From: an uncultured delta proteobacterium
GTDB taxonomy: Bacteria > Myxococcota_A > Polyangia > Polyangiales > Polyangiaceae
Reading direction: 5' to 3'
Assembly (NCBI GenBank): GCA_903892415.1
Contig: CAITIQ010000606.1
Coordinates: 216,012 to 280,011 of the forward strand
DNA: 64,000 nucleotides
Positions within the stretch are counted from its first letter, which is position 1. Each line of letters starts with the position of its first letter. The translations under genes were made by a program, and so were the position numbers. Shown piece by piece: positions 32,300 to 41,204 of this stretch. The notes below the pieces were generated by a model. The model worked only from the letters and a program-made list of their open reading frames with translations, did not search any database and was not told where the DNA came from.

Positions 32300-33655
32300 A
32301 TGTTCCGAACGCGGTCTACTTTGCTTTTACTCGGGCTCCTGCTGGGAGCCTGCGGCGATGATTCCTCCGAAACGGAGCCGGAGCCGAAACCGGAGAACAA
32401 TCCTCCCGTTTGGAGCAACGCTCCAGCGACCGCCGCCAAGGTTGGTCAAGGCCAGAACATTAAGCTGCCGATCACGATCAGTGATGAGACTCCAGAGTCC
32501 GTATCGGTAGCCATCGTAAGTCCACCCGCTGGTTTGGAGGCTGAGCTCTCGACCGAGGGCGAGCTTACGTTACTGGTTCACGCTGGGTATGCCTTGAGCG
32601 GTGCAGCGTCGCTTACGGTTGAGCTGAGCGACGGAGAGAGTACGACGAGCGTCGAGCTGAAGTTGGACGTGGTTCCGTTGCGTTGGCTGTCCAGCGAGAC
32701 CTGGCCGGCGGCTGACGGGCCAGAGGCTCGTGAACATGGCAGCGTGGTGGTGGACGCCGAGGGACGCCAGGCCTTCTTGGTCGGCGGCTCCGGCTACTCG
32801 CCATACCTTGAACCATTCGGAGACGTGTGGCGCTACGATCTCGAAGAGCGCAGCTGGTCCCAGGTGGACCCGGGCAAAGCGTTGCTTCCAGGCGCCTCCC
32901 GAAGAGTCGCGAGCGTACCGGGGACCAAGAACTCCTATCTATTCGGTGGCTATCGGGGAGACAGCGGCAATGAACTTCACAATGAGTTACTGCGTGCGGA
33001 GGTGATTGGAGAGAGCCTCGAATTTACGCTGATTGAACAGGTGAATCCCCCGCCGGAAAGGGCGCTTCACGCCTTTGCCTACGACCCTGGTAGCGAGCGC
33101 TTCGTCGTATTCGGTGGAGCGGGCGCTACCTTCTACAACGATGTCTGGATAGGAACCTTGGCTGGCGACGTAATGACCTGGACCGAGGTAGAAGCCGACG
33201 AAAAGCCCAAAGGAAGGTTCGGCCTCTTTTACGGGATGGATAGCGAAGCCGGGCGTCTCATCATTTATAGCGGGCAGACCAGCCAGACCAAGTTCGCCGA
33301 CGATACCTGGGCGCTCGACGTCCGAGCCGAGACGCCAACGTGGGAGTTGCTCTCCGAGGGCGGGGGGGAGAGCGAGCCGCCGGGGCGAAGGAACGGTACC
33401 TTCCTATTTGACCCGACGGCTCCACGATTGTTCGTCTTTGGCGGAACCTCCGATGGCGCTACGACTTCACCTGGGCTGTTTGCCTTTGATGCGAGGGCTG
33501 GACATGCTGGTTGGACCAGGCTCGACCTCGAGGGTCAGCCCGACCTGCGCTCGAGCGGCTTCGGGTTCTTCGACGCGGAGCTCGGCCAGGCGTTCCTGGG
33601 CTTTGGTAACACGACGAGTGCTGTTTATGCAGATTGGAGCGTGCTCGGCTACTGA
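32300..33655 (+). CDS. Lipoprotein with Ig-like and kelch-type beta-propeller domains
   Basis: 451 aa. Signal peptide with lipobox LLGAC, a Glu/Pro linker, then an Ig/cadherin-like domain at about residues 35-130 (NPPVW...ITISDETPESVSV...LTVELSDGESTTSVELKL). The rest is a galactose-oxidase/kelch-type propeller: repeats such as AFLVGGSGYSPYLEPFGDVW, RYDLEERSW, FVVFGGAGATFYNDVW and RLFVFGGTSDGATTS. It is a surface-anchored adhesion or binding protein by architecture; no ligand can be named. The 3' end overlaps the convergent transporter gene by seven bases. Confidence 0.85.
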   Translation: MFRTRSTLLLLGLLLGACGDDSSETEPEPKPENNPPVWSNAPATAAKVGQGQNIKLPITISDETPESVSVAIVSPPAGLEAELSTEGELTLLVHAGYALSGAASLTVELSDGESTTSVELKLDVVPLRWLSSETWPAADGPEAREHGSVVVDAEGRQAFLVGGSGYSPYLEPFGDVWRYDLEERSWSQVDPGKALLPGASRRVASVPGTKNSYLFGGYRGDSGNELHNELLRAEVIGESLEFTLIEQVNPPPERALHAFAYDPGSERFVVFGGAGATFYNDVWIGTLAGDVMTWTEVEADEKPKGRFGLFYGMDSEAGRLIIYSGQTSQTKFADDTWALDVRAETPTWELLSEGGGESEPPGRRNGTFLFDPTAPRLFVFGGTSDGATTSPGLFAFDARAGHAGWTRLDLEGQPDLRSSGFGFFDAELGQAFLGFGNTTSAVYADWSVLGY

Positions 33656-34113
33656 TCGGACGCCGCGGCTAATGAGCTATCCGCATCTGCGGAAAGCGAA
33701 GTCTTCGGGCTCGTTAGCCGCTTTGTGAGCACCATACCGAGCAACATGCCGCCTACGAACAAAACTGGGGACAGCGTCCCCGTTGCTGCCGTTACGAGGG
33801 AAGGCCCGGGGCAGTAGCCTCCAAGGCCCCAGCCCACGCCAAAGATGGCTGCCCCAGCAATGAGTCGGCCGTCGATGCGATGGGTGGAGGGCAGGTGAAA
33901 GGACGTACCGAGGAGCGGCCGCGAGCGCCTGAGGATCAACCGACGAAGGAGCAGATGAACGCCAATCGCGCCAACCATTACCCAAGCCAAACTTGGGTCC
34001 CACTGGCCTGCTACGTCCAAAAACCCTAGCACCTTGTCCGGGCGCACCATGCCCGACGTGAGTAGGCCAACGCCAAACAACGCGCCCGCTACCAAAGACG
34101 ATAGGACACGCAT
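33649..34113 (-). CDS. YeeE/YedE (DUF6691) half-transporter, PmpB-like
   Basis: 154 aa, about four membrane segments. The motif GVGWGLGGYCPGPSLVTAAT is the conserved cysteine-containing element of the YeeE/YedE-DUF6691 family, small membrane proteins that come in pairs and move sulfur compounds such as thiosulfate. The start ATG 34113 overlaps the upstream stop (TGATG), so both halves are coupled. Function is inferred from the family. Confidence 0.8.
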   Translation of the reverse strand: MRVLSSLVAGALFGVGLLTSGMVRPDKVLGFLDVAGQWDPSLAWVMVGAIGVHLLLRRLILRRSRPLLGTSFHLPSTHRIDGRLIAGAAIFGVGWGLGGYCPGPSLVTAATGTLSPVLFVGGMLLGMVLTKRLTSPKTSLSADADSSLAAASDQ

Positions 34114-34538
34114 CACTGTCCTCCCTGACCAACGAGATGACGCACGATGAAGACCGTAAGCGCGCCGGTCAACATGAAGGTTATTGTGGCGACCATTGAA
34201 CGCAGCCGCAGCGCCGAAATACCACATACGCCATGGCCGCTGGTGCAGCCGGAGCCTAACTGAGTACCCACTCCGACGAGTAGACCAGCCAGGCCAACCA
34301 GGCCAATGGGAGTTGGAGAAGTGCCAAAGCTGGTCGGGGAAAAGACCGCAAACCCAAGGCCCACGAAGACGAGACCGCCCAAGAACGAAAGCGCACTCGC
34401 CCGATCGCCGTCAGGCTCAACTGTGGTCACTCCCGAGAGCAGCCCGCTGATCCCCGCGGCTTTGCCGTGGGTCAAAAGAAAGAGCGAGGCGGCAAGACCG
34501 ATCAGCGCTCCGCCCAGCAAGGCTGCCAAGTCGAACAT
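34113..34538 (-). CDS. YeeE/YedE half-transporter, PmpA-like
   Basis: 141 aa with about four membrane segments. The second conserved element GTQLGSGCTSGHGVCG carries the two cysteines of the family, matching the first half of the YeeE/YedE channel pair. It is coupled with the downstream gene. The XRE-cupin gene on the same strand ends 42 bases upstream, making a probable operon. In other bacteria such pairs respond to sulfide or polysulfide regulators; a different regulator type, XRE-cupin, is next door here. Confidence 0.85.
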   Translation of the reverse strand: MFDLAALLGGALIGLAASLFLLTHGKAAGISGLLSGVTTVEPDGDRASALSFLGGLVFVGLGFAVFSPTSFGTSPTPIGLVGLAGLLVGVGTQLGSGCTSGHGVCGISALRLRSMVATITFMLTGALTVFIVRHLVGQGGQ

Positions 34539-34544
34539 CCATCC

Positions 34545-34565
34545 AGTATAGCAGATGCATGTCTA
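34545..34565 (-). promoter_or_regulatory. Candidate -10 box and near-palindrome before the YeeE pair
   Basis: On the minus strand TATACT (34550-34545) lies seven bases before the start codon, so a transcript begun here would be nearly leaderless. It abuts a near-palindrome spanning 34549-34565 centred on ATGCAT. No clear -35 box was seen. Confidence 0.35.
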
Positions 34566-34580
34566 CGAGGCGAAAGAACG

Positions 34581-35246
34581 CTACGTGGCGTAGGTCATGA
34601 CGAGGTAGAGCACCGACTCGGACTTGCCAGGGTTCCTGTAGACGTGCGGCGAGTCGGCGCGGAAGAGAATGGCGTCGCCCGTTCCGAGAAGGTGTTTGGC
34701 CCCAGAGATTTCTAGCTCGACCTCGCCGCGTGCAACCACGAGGTTTTCATTGGTTCCCGATGCGTGGGCCTCGGCGTGTTCAACGCCTCCCGGCGCGATG
34801 CGAATCTCATAGAACTCAACGGTTCTTGCTGCATCGGTGGGGAACAGCGCTCGACTGGAGAAGGCACCGTCGGCGCTGGTAAGTCGCTTCGCCTTCTCCT
34901 TGCTGAGCACACGCACGTCTTGCGTTGGCGTTTCAGCGATCAAAGCTGAAAAGGGGAGGTCGAGCGCTTGAGTGATTTTCCAAACCACGTTGATTGTCGG
35001 GGCGCTGCGGCCGAGCTCAATCTGGCCAAGCATGGCGCGGCTCACTCCAGAGCGTTGCGCCAACGCTTCGAGCGAGAGCGAGCGCTCTGAACGAAGACGC
35101 CGCAGATTGGCTCCCAAAACCTGCGAGGGCTCATCGGTCGATGGGCCGAGGTCCTTTGGCTTGTGACCGACTGATGCAGCCGCTTTCTTTGCTGCAGTTG
35201 GCCGCTTGGCTTTTTCCTGCGTTGATCGACTCGAACTCACCATCAT
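34581..35246 (-). CDS. XRE-family transcriptional regulator with C-terminal cupin
   Basis: About 221 aa. Lys/Ala-rich N-terminus, XRE helix-turn-helix at about residues 45-100 (LGANLRRLRSERSLSLEALA; QRSGVSRAMLGQIELGRSAP), then a cupin at about 150-215 (EFYEIRIAPGGVEHAEAH; SGTNENLVVARGEVEL; DAILFRADSPHVYRN). This class senses small ligands through the cupin, often controlling amino-acid or sulfur metabolism. Start chosen at ATG 35246; ATG 35243 or GTG 35240 fit the GGGAG ribosome site about as well. It directly precedes the YeeE/YedE pair on the same strand and probably regulates it. Confidence 0.9.
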   Translation of the reverse strand: MMVSSSRSTQEKAKRPTAAKKAAASVGHKPKDLGPSTDEPSQVLGANLRRLRSERSLSLEALAQRSGVSRAMLGQIELGRSAPTINVVWKITQALDLPFSALIAETPTQDVRVLSKEKAKRLTSADGAFSSRALFPTDAARTVEFYEIRIAPGGVEHAEAHASGTNENLVVARGEVELEISGAKHLLGTGDAILFRADSPHVYRNPGKSESVLYLVMTYAT

Positions 35247-35383
35247 CTCCCAGCGCTCATGAGCTGCACTTGGCTCTCGGCCAGAGCTTAGTCTCAACTC
35301 GAACAAGACTGCAGCGAAACCTCGGCCATTCTTTTTCGAGGCTGCCATCGATTCGACACCGACTGCCGGCACAGTGCGCGCCT

Positions 35384-36454
35384 ATGAATGAGTTGCGGAG
35401 CGCGCGCATGTCGCTGCTGGTTGACTTGGAGCGAGGTACTAAAGTTGGATTGGAGCTGTCGCTTCAAGCTCTTGCTCCCAAGCGAGTGTTGCCAGCGGCC
35501 AGACTGCTGTTGGCTTCCCAAGAAGTACGAGTGGCCGGCACGCTGTTCGCTCGGGTAGGAGCGGGAGCCGACTTCTCGAGCGCATTGCAAGACCTCGCGC
35601 ACTGGCTCAAGTCTCAAGGTCGACCTGCCGCCGACTTAGCGCTGACCCTCTCATCCGATACAGCAGAGGAGCTGCTTAGCCGAATGGAGATCGCCGCAGC
35701 GCGCTCGTTCCGGGTTGTCGCGACCGGCCCGCTGTCGAGTTTGCTCGAGCTCTTGCGAGGTAACCCACGGCTTCGTTGCGGTGTGCGACCGGAGGCCGCG
35801 CCATTTTCGCAGGCCGAGCCGTACGAACGAGCGATGGCACTGGAGCTCGGTCGCATTAGCTATGAGCGCGGGTTACCGCTTTATGCCACCAACGTGGATA
35901 CGGTCGACGATCTCGTCTTTGGTAAGCAGGCGAACTTCCGCTTTGGTAGCGGTCGGCTTTGGGGTGGTGTCTCCAACTCGGTGCCGCGTGTGAGTGCGTT
36001 TCACCGCACCTTGGTTCGAATCGCCAATCAGCGGGCGGCGCATGATCCTCTGTTTGAACTCGAACAGGCGATTCACGAGGTTCGTACACGGGGTGGAGAC
36101 GAGGAGGGCGATCAGCCCGTCCTGAAGGAACTCGAGAAACCGCTGCTTGTTGCGCGTAACTCGCTCGTGCGCGCGGTCTCCTTGTGGCGCCAAGCTAGCG
36201 AAATGGCCCGTATCGCCGAGGGCGAGCTTGGTCACCTGTTGGAAGGTATGGCGCACGGTCGACCAGTGCGGGGGGAGCGCTTCGTTCGTTGCGAGAACTC
36301 CTTTGAAGAGGCGCGTGCGCTCGAGTCGTGTGCCCAGGATTGGCTCGACGAGGCAATTGCTCGATCGGCTAATGCACAATCGGCGTTGCGCCTTCGCAGG
36401 GAGCTATTGCTTGGAAAGAGTTCCGTGTCAGGGCTTTCGGTCTCTGCTGCGTGA
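35384..36454 (+). CDS. Hypothetical protein, possible degenerate EAL domain
   Basis: 356 aa. No strong family match by eye. The stretch ALTLSSDTAEELLSRMEIAA followed by FRVVATGPLSSLLELLRG and the later GLPLYATNVDTVDDLVFGKQ, RFGSGRLWGG parallel the LEITE strand, the asymmetric strands and the AEGVET...QGYLFG end of EAL phosphodiesterase domains. The catalytic EAL/EVL and DDFGTG residues are absent, so a catalytically dead binder is possible. ATG 35384 is chosen; ATG 35408 is an alternative. It is divergent from the XRE-cupin gene across 137 bases. Confidence 0.45.
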   Translation: MNELRSARMSLLVDLERGTKVGLELSLQALAPKRVLPAARLLLASQEVRVAGTLFARVGAGADFSSALQDLAHWLKSQGRPAADLALTLSSDTAEELLSRMEIAAARSFRVVATGPLSSLLELLRGNPRLRCGVRPEAAPFSQAEPYERAMALELGRISYERGLPLYATNVDTVDDLVFGKQANFRFGSGRLWGGVSNSVPRVSAFHRTLVRIANQRAAHDPLFELEQAIHEVRTRGGDEEGDQPVLKELEKPLLVARNSLVRAVSLWRQASEMARIAEGELGHLLEGMAHGRPVRGERFVRCENSFEEARALESCAQDWLDEAIARSANAQSALRLRRELLLGKSSVSGLSVSAA

Positions 36455-36551
36455 TGCGACGAATGAGTCGGTTGTGTGAACTCTGGGCGACATTCCATTC
36501 AATCGCCTGCTAGGCGTGGACCACGGCACGTGGCTTCGCTAGGAGCGCTGC

Positions 36552-38021
36552 ATGGCTCATAGCTGGAGCAACTCGTTGCGGTGCCTGCTGATGATAGCAG
36601 TGACAGCCGGGTGCGGTTTGGCCAGTGAAGATGCGCGCCAGGTTGAGATCGTCAATGTGATGACCTCCGCCGACGAGTCACTGATCCTCACTCGTCCGCG
36701 GCTCGTAGCGTCGAAGTATCGACAGATGGCGCAATCCCCCTATGGGTTCATGCGCGGAAGTTTTCCCCTCTACAATCACGATGTAACCACCAATGCCTGG
36801 GGCTTGCCCGCTTCCAGGTTTTACGCAGACGTCTCGCCGTTTTCGGTCGGCGATGCGCATGTAGAGAATTTTGGCTTCTTGCTTGGGCGGAGTGGTGAAC
36901 TCTCGCTGCAGCCCAACGACCTCGACGGGGCCGACCGATATAACTATCTGTTGGAGGTGCGCCGACTCGCGACTGCTTTGTTGGTAGGTCAAATGCAGGC
37001 GCAGCAGCTGTCGACCTTGAAGCAACCGAGCGAGCCGGAGCACGACGCGGCCTTTGCGTTGGCGTTTGCGTACGCCGAGGAGATCGCGGTGCTCACTGGC
37101 GGCCAGGAGCGAGCCGGGGAGCTTTCACCTGGTGTCGTGTTCGAGGACCTGCTGGAGCGTGCAACCGAGGACCGAGACGCGCGCGCCGAGCTAGCTGAGC
37201 TAACCGTGCTCGAGGGGGACCAGCGACGGCTTTTGCGAGGACCGGTTGATGAGGACGATCCTGAGAACGTCTATCTGGAGCCTGCTCCACTGGTCTGGGA
37301 GCTGCTGCCCGACGTACTAATGAACTATCGAGCGATGCTCCAAGCACCACCGCCAGCTGGCTATTATACTATCAAGGACGTGGCACGGGAAATCGGCTCG
37401 GGAGTCGCGAGTCGCGCGAGGCTGCGGCTAATCGTATTGGTGGAAGGCGAAAGCAGCTCCAATGACGACGACATCCTATTAGAGGTCAAAGAACTCGGGG
37501 ACTCCGGAGTGCGCCCAGCCGTTTTTACAGACGTAAGCGCGGACTCGGTGACCGAGCGCATTCAGCTGGCGACCGAGGTGTGCTTCACCGGCGAAGATGC
37601 GGCTCCGCTGTGGGGAACCTCCAGTTTGGCCGGCCTCAACGTACAGGTGCGACTCGAATCAAAAGCTGAAAAGAGCTTTCGTGTCGCGAGGTTGATCGAG
37701 GAGCTGGGCACACCGTCGGCGATCGCGGACCTTGGCCGGACGCTGGGTCGGGCGCTGGCTCGAATTCACGCTGGAACCGAGCAGCTCGAACCGGGGACGC
37801 TGGCTCGCCTGCAGGCCGCTATGCAAAGCAACCCCGAGGGGTTTGCCGATGAGCAAGCGCAGGCCGCACTGGTCATGGCCGAGGGCGTCTTTGCCGACCA
37901 TGCGCGGTTCGTTGACGCTCTGGCAACGCTTGGCCCAACCCTGGGTCTGAGCCCGCGGGCGGAAGACGCCTTGCGTGGAGAGGCCGGCGAGCTGGCCGGC
38001 GATCCGCCGGAGCTACCGTGA
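36552..38021 (+). CDS. DUF2252 family lipoprotein
   Basis: 489 aa. Lipobox VTAGC after a short signal peptide, so unusually for this family it appears exported. Family markers are KYRQMAQSPYGFMRGSFPLY, VGDAHVENFGFL, LQPNDLDGADRYNYLLEVRR, TIKDVAREIGSGVASRARLR, and ILLEVKEL. DUF2252 proteins look like distant phosphotransferase/protein-kinase folds. Ribosome site AGGAG is at 36541-36545, six bases from the ATG. The stop overlaps the GTG of the porin-like gene (GTGA), so the two are coupled. Confidence 0.85.
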   Translation: MAHSWSNSLRCLLMIAVTAGCGLASEDARQVEIVNVMTSADESLILTRPRLVASKYRQMAQSPYGFMRGSFPLYNHDVTTNAWGLPASRFYADVSPFSVGDAHVENFGFLLGRSGELSLQPNDLDGADRYNYLLEVRRLATALLVGQMQAQQLSTLKQPSEPEHDAAFALAFAYAEEIAVLTGGQERAGELSPGVVFEDLLERATEDRDARAELAELTVLEGDQRRLLRGPVDEDDPENVYLEPAPLVWELLPDVLMNYRAMLQAPPPAGYYTIKDVAREIGSGVASRARLRLIVLVEGESSSNDDDILLEVKELGDSGVRPAVFTDVSADSVTERIQLATEVCFTGEDAAPLWGTSSLAGLNVQVRLESKAEKSFRVARLIEELGTPSAIADLGRTLGRALARIHAGTEQLEPGTLARLQAAMQSNPEGFADEQAQAALVMAEGVFADHARFVDALATLGPTLGLSPRAEDALRGEAGELAGDPPELP

Positions 38022-39298
38022 GCCAACGTCTCGTTGCCGCTGCGCTGGTCGTCTCGAGCTATGTGCTGCCTACGCTGGTCTATGCGCAAGCCAGCTCTCC
38101 AGGCTCTGGCCCAGACTCGGCCGCGGTTAGCGAGCCAGCCGGAGACGCTGAAGCAGCCGCAGTAGCGGCACCCGCCGCAGCGTCCGCCAACGTTCAATTG
38201 GCTGAGACCAAGGAACAGGCGAAGGTGAGCCCTCCGTCGCCTGCCGCAGAACCGGAGCCAAAGGATCGCCGCATTGAATCGCTCTACCCTTTGAGCGGCA
38301 CGGGCTCGAGCTTCCCCTTGGCCTTGGATCTGGGGCCGCTCATCCTGGAGGCCCATCTCAGCGTCTTTGCTCAATATGTACTTAGCGTCAGGACCGAAGG
38401 CGAAGAGTCGGATTGGTTTCACGAGTTCGAGCTACCTCGTGCCCACGCTCGTCTCGATGCCGCCTGGGAGAACGCGCGTGCGAGGGTGCTCATCGAGGCC
38501 ATTCGAAGCGCGAGCGAAGGATCCCTGTTGGGGGTCGCGGGTGATAGCTTCGTTACTAGGGTACGAGAGGCTTGGGCCTCGTATACAGCGTGGGACGTGC
38601 TCGAGGCTCAGCTTGGGCTGGTCCCAACGCTGACGACGGGACCACTCGAAGCGATGTGGGGTATGCGGCAAGTCTCCGCTACGGCGGTGGAGCGTACTCA
38701 GCTATTGGTTCCAGCCGATCTCGGCGCCACGGTGCGCGGGCTCTTCCCGAAGGGCTTTGGTTGGGTCGGAGTTGGCGCGTATAATGGAGAAGGGTATGCG
38801 CAGCGCGAGCTCAACCGCGGTAAAAATATAGAGATAGCGACGGTGGTCCACCCGCTGGCGTTCAGCGAGGAGCTGAAGCCAGTAACGCTGCAGACCAGCT
38901 ATGTATCCGGCTCCCGCGGAACTGCGCTGGCGCGAGCGGACCGCGTGACGGCCTCTGCGGCTTGGATGGGGGAACTGATTCGCGGCGGAGTGACCTTCAC
39001 CCATGCTTGGGGTGTGGACGACCAGCCTGATACCCGGGCCATCGCTGCCGAGGCTTTCATTCGCGTCAAGCCGATTGAGCGCATCAGCGTGGGGTTGGAT
39101 GCAACCTATTGGGTGCGAGACCTCGCCGCTGAGAGCGACTACAGCGTAGTAATTACCGGTGGCGTTGGTGTCTTCATCGTTGAGCCGCTCGCTGCCTTCC
39201 TGGCCGTTGACGGTCTGTTGCAGGGCGCGGAGGCCGCGCAGAATGAAACGCCCAAGGATGACGTTCGGCTTCGGGTGATCGGCGCGGTTGAGTTTTGA
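38018..39298 (+). CDS. Porin-like outer-membrane beta-barrel protein
   Basis: 426 aa, GTG start. A cleavable signal peptide ends near AQA, followed by an Ala/Pro-rich spacer to about residue 85. The rest alternates polar and hydrophobic residues in amphipathic strands (LSVFAQYVLSVRTEG; ARVLIEAIRSASEG; WASYTAWDVLEAQLGLV), typical of a barrel for solute passage; the pattern is close to O/P-type porins. Substrate unknown. Coupling with the DUF2252 lipoprotein suggests an envelope function. Confidence 0.7.
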   Translation: MSQRLVAAALVVSSYVLPTLVYAQASSPGSGPDSAAVSEPAGDAEAAAVAAPAAASANVQLAETKEQAKVSPPSPAAEPEPKDRRIESLYPLSGTGSSFPLALDLGPLILEAHLSVFAQYVLSVRTEGEESDWFHEFELPRAHARLDAAWENARARVLIEAIRSASEGSLLGVAGDSFVTRVREAWASYTAWDVLEAQLGLVPTLTTGPLEAMWGMRQVSATAVERTQLLVPADLGATVRGLFPKGFGWVGVGAYNGEGYAQRELNRGKNIEIATVVHPLAFSEELKPVTLQTSYVSGSRGTALARADRVTASAAWMGELIRGGVTFTHAWGVDDQPDTRAIAAEAFIRVKPIERISVGLDATYWVRDLAAESDYSVVITGGVGVFIVEPLAAFLAVDGLLQGAEAAQNETPKDDVRLRVIGAVEF

Positions 39299-39309
39299 AT
39301 CGAGGAGTC

Positions 39310-39954
39310 ATGAAGATGCGTGCGCTTTTACTAGGCTTGGGCTTGATGGTCGTTGGTTGTTCCGAGTCGCGTTCGGACACCGGAGGCGGCGGCGCTGGTG
39401 GTGACGGCGGTGCACCCGTCACAAGTAGCGGTGGAGCTGGTGGCAGCGGCGAGACGAGCAGTGGAGGCGGCGGCTCGAGCTCCAGTGCCATGGGGAAGGC
39501 TGAAGTAGTCATCAACGAGATCGACGCCAACAACGATTGGATTGAGCTGGTCAACGTCGGGGAGGAGAGCTTCGACCTCGCTGGGTTGTTGCTCGCGGAC
39601 AGCGACGCCGGCGACCCCAAACTCGATACAGCCATCGAGTTTCCGGAGGGGGCTACGCTGGCCGGTGGAGCAAGGCTCTTCATTCTGGCCAAACAGGACA
39701 ACGCGGTGGAGCCTGGGGTTCAGGACCCTCAAACCGTCTGTGAGCCGGGCGCTTCCCCCTGCTTCTATGCGCCGTTCGGAATCTCGGATGCGGATGGGGA
39801 CGAAATCTTTCTGCTCGATGGGGACCGCATCATCAGCAGTGGGGTCTACGAGCCCGCGGCAGCAGCAGACGGTGAGAGCTGGTGTCGGCTCCCCGACGGT
39901 ACGGGAGACTTCGCGGTTTGCGCGCCAACGCCTAGCGCTCCCAACGCCGAGTAA
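39310..39954 (+). CDS. Lipoprotein with lamin-tail domain
   Basis: About 214 aa. Lipobox VVGC, then a Gly/Ser-rich linker of about 45 residues, then a lamin-tail (LTD) Ig-like domain: VVINEIDANNDWIELVNVGE, FDLAGLLLADS, GATLAGGARLFIL. LTD proteins in bacteria are extracellular and often carried with nucleases or calcium-binding proteins, so adhesion is likely. A GAGGAG (39302-39307) lies close to ATG 39310 and ideally spaced from ATG 39316, so 39316 may be the real start. It follows the porin-like gene closely and is probably cotranscribed. Confidence 0.85.
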   Translation: MKMRALLLGLGLMVVGCSESRSDTGGGGAGGDGGAPVTSSGGAGGSGETSSGGGGSSSSAMGKAEVVINEIDANNDWIELVNVGEESFDLAGLLLADSDAGDPKLDTAIEFPEGATLAGGARLFILAKQDNAVEPGVQDPQTVCEPGASPCFYAPFGISDADGDEIFLLDGDRIISSGVYEPAAAADGESWCRLPDGTGDFAVCAPTPSAPNAE

Positions 39955-40085
39955 GCTCGTCATCGTCCTGTTTCCATCGGCGCGCCTGGGCGCCATGGCG
40001 GCGGCGCAAGCTGGTTACCCAATCGTCGGTGAACGTTTGCTGGCCCACCCCGTGAAAGACACCGAGCGACCGAACACTCATCGGT

Positions 40086-41201
40086 GTGAAGAAGCCGACC
40101 TGGGCACTGTCAGCTGCAGCACTCCTCTTCGGTTGTGGAGCGCTCCTTTCACCAACTGAGTCACATAACCCTGTAGCCCCGCGCATCGTCTCGCGGGCAA
40201 AGCCAGTGCACGTGGTTCTTATTGCTCTCGATGGGGTGCGAGCCAGCGACGTGTTCGAGGGCGCGGACCCCCGCTGGCTCGACACGGAGCGGTCGCCGCA
40301 GGAGGTCGTTCCCAATCTCAGTATGCTCGCTCGGGAGGGCATCACTCTTGGAAGACCAGGCCAGTCGCCTGGTCTTTCTGCTTCTGGTCCCAATTTTGTT
40401 TCTTTGCCGGGCTACACCGAGCTGCTCTCTGGACGCTTTTCCGAGTGCCACAGCAACGATTGTTCGACGCGGCCTGAGGACACGCTGATCGATTGGATGC
40501 TGAAGGACGGTACTCGGGCCAGCAAAGTGGGGGTGATCGCCTCCTGGGAGAACCTCGAGCGCGCGCTCAGCCCACGGCCGACTGCGGCCTTCATTTCAAC
40601 GGGGCGCCATGGTGGCAACGCCCACCTGGTTGCAGATACCGAGCTGGGCTCGCAAACACTCGCGGCGCTGGTCGATGGCGCCGAGGCGCCCAGTGGACCA
40701 GGCCATCATGACTATCGGCCAGACAGCTACACGATAGAACTGGCGCTCGCTTACCTAGCGGAGCAGGAGCCGCGGTTTATGTTCGTGGGCCTCGGGGATA
40801 CCGACGAACACGCCCACGCCGGCGACTATGAGGCCTATCTAGGCGCGCTGCAGCGGGCCGACGCCTTCGTCGGGCGGGTGATGCAACTGCGCAATGCGTG
40901 GGAAGCGAAAGGCGAGCCTACCGCTATCTTCGTAACCACCGATCACGGGCGAGCCGACGACTTTCGCTCGCATGGAAAGGACTTTCCGGAGTCGAGTGCA
41001 GTGTGGTTGATAGCAGCGGGGGCTCGGATCAACGCTGGCTCGAGGGAGCAGTTGGGCAACTACGCACTAAGGGACGTTGCACCCACCATCGCGGCTATCT
41101 GTGAGTTGCCGCAGGCACAAGGTATGTCGGCTGGTGCGCCCATCGCGGGCGTTCTACTGCACAGCCCGACGGCCTCGGGTTCTTGGCTCGCCTCGCGCTG
41201 A
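40086..41201 (+). CDS. Alkaline-phosphatase-superfamily lipoprotein
   Basis: 371 aa, GTG start, lipobox LLFGC. The metalloenzyme core of the alkaline phosphatase/nucleotide pyrophosphatase superfamily is visible: VLIALDGVRASDVF with the metal Asp, GDTDEHAHAGDYEAYLGA, FVTTDHGRADDFRSHGKD with the paired metal-binding Asp and His residues. The nucleophile Thr/Ser region is PNFVSLPGYTELLSG. It is probably a surface phosphodiesterase or phosphoglycerol-type hydrolase. It lies 131 bases after the lamin-tail gene with no gene between. Confidence 0.85.
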   Translation: MKKPTWALSAAALLFGCGALLSPTESHNPVAPRIVSRAKPVHVVLIALDGVRASDVFEGADPRWLDTERSPQEVVPNLSMLAREGITLGRPGQSPGLSASGPNFVSLPGYTELLSGRFSECHSNDCSTRPEDTLIDWMLKDGTRASKVGVIASWENLERALSPRPTAAFISTGRHGGNAHLVADTELGSQTLAALVDGAEAPSGPGHHDYRPDSYTIELALAYLAEQEPRFMFVGLGDTDEHAHAGDYEAYLGALQRADAFVGRVMQLRNAWEAKGEPTAIFVTTDHGRADDFRSHGKDFPESSAVWLIAAGARINAGSREQLGNYALRDVAPTIAAICELPQAQGMSAGAPIAGVLLHSPTASGSWLASR

Positions 41202-41204
41202 GCT

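Noticed and set aside
34994..35383. N-terminal extension of the EAL-like frame
   Set aside because: It is antisense to the XRE-cupin gene; the extension is unlike protein and the inner ATG is used.
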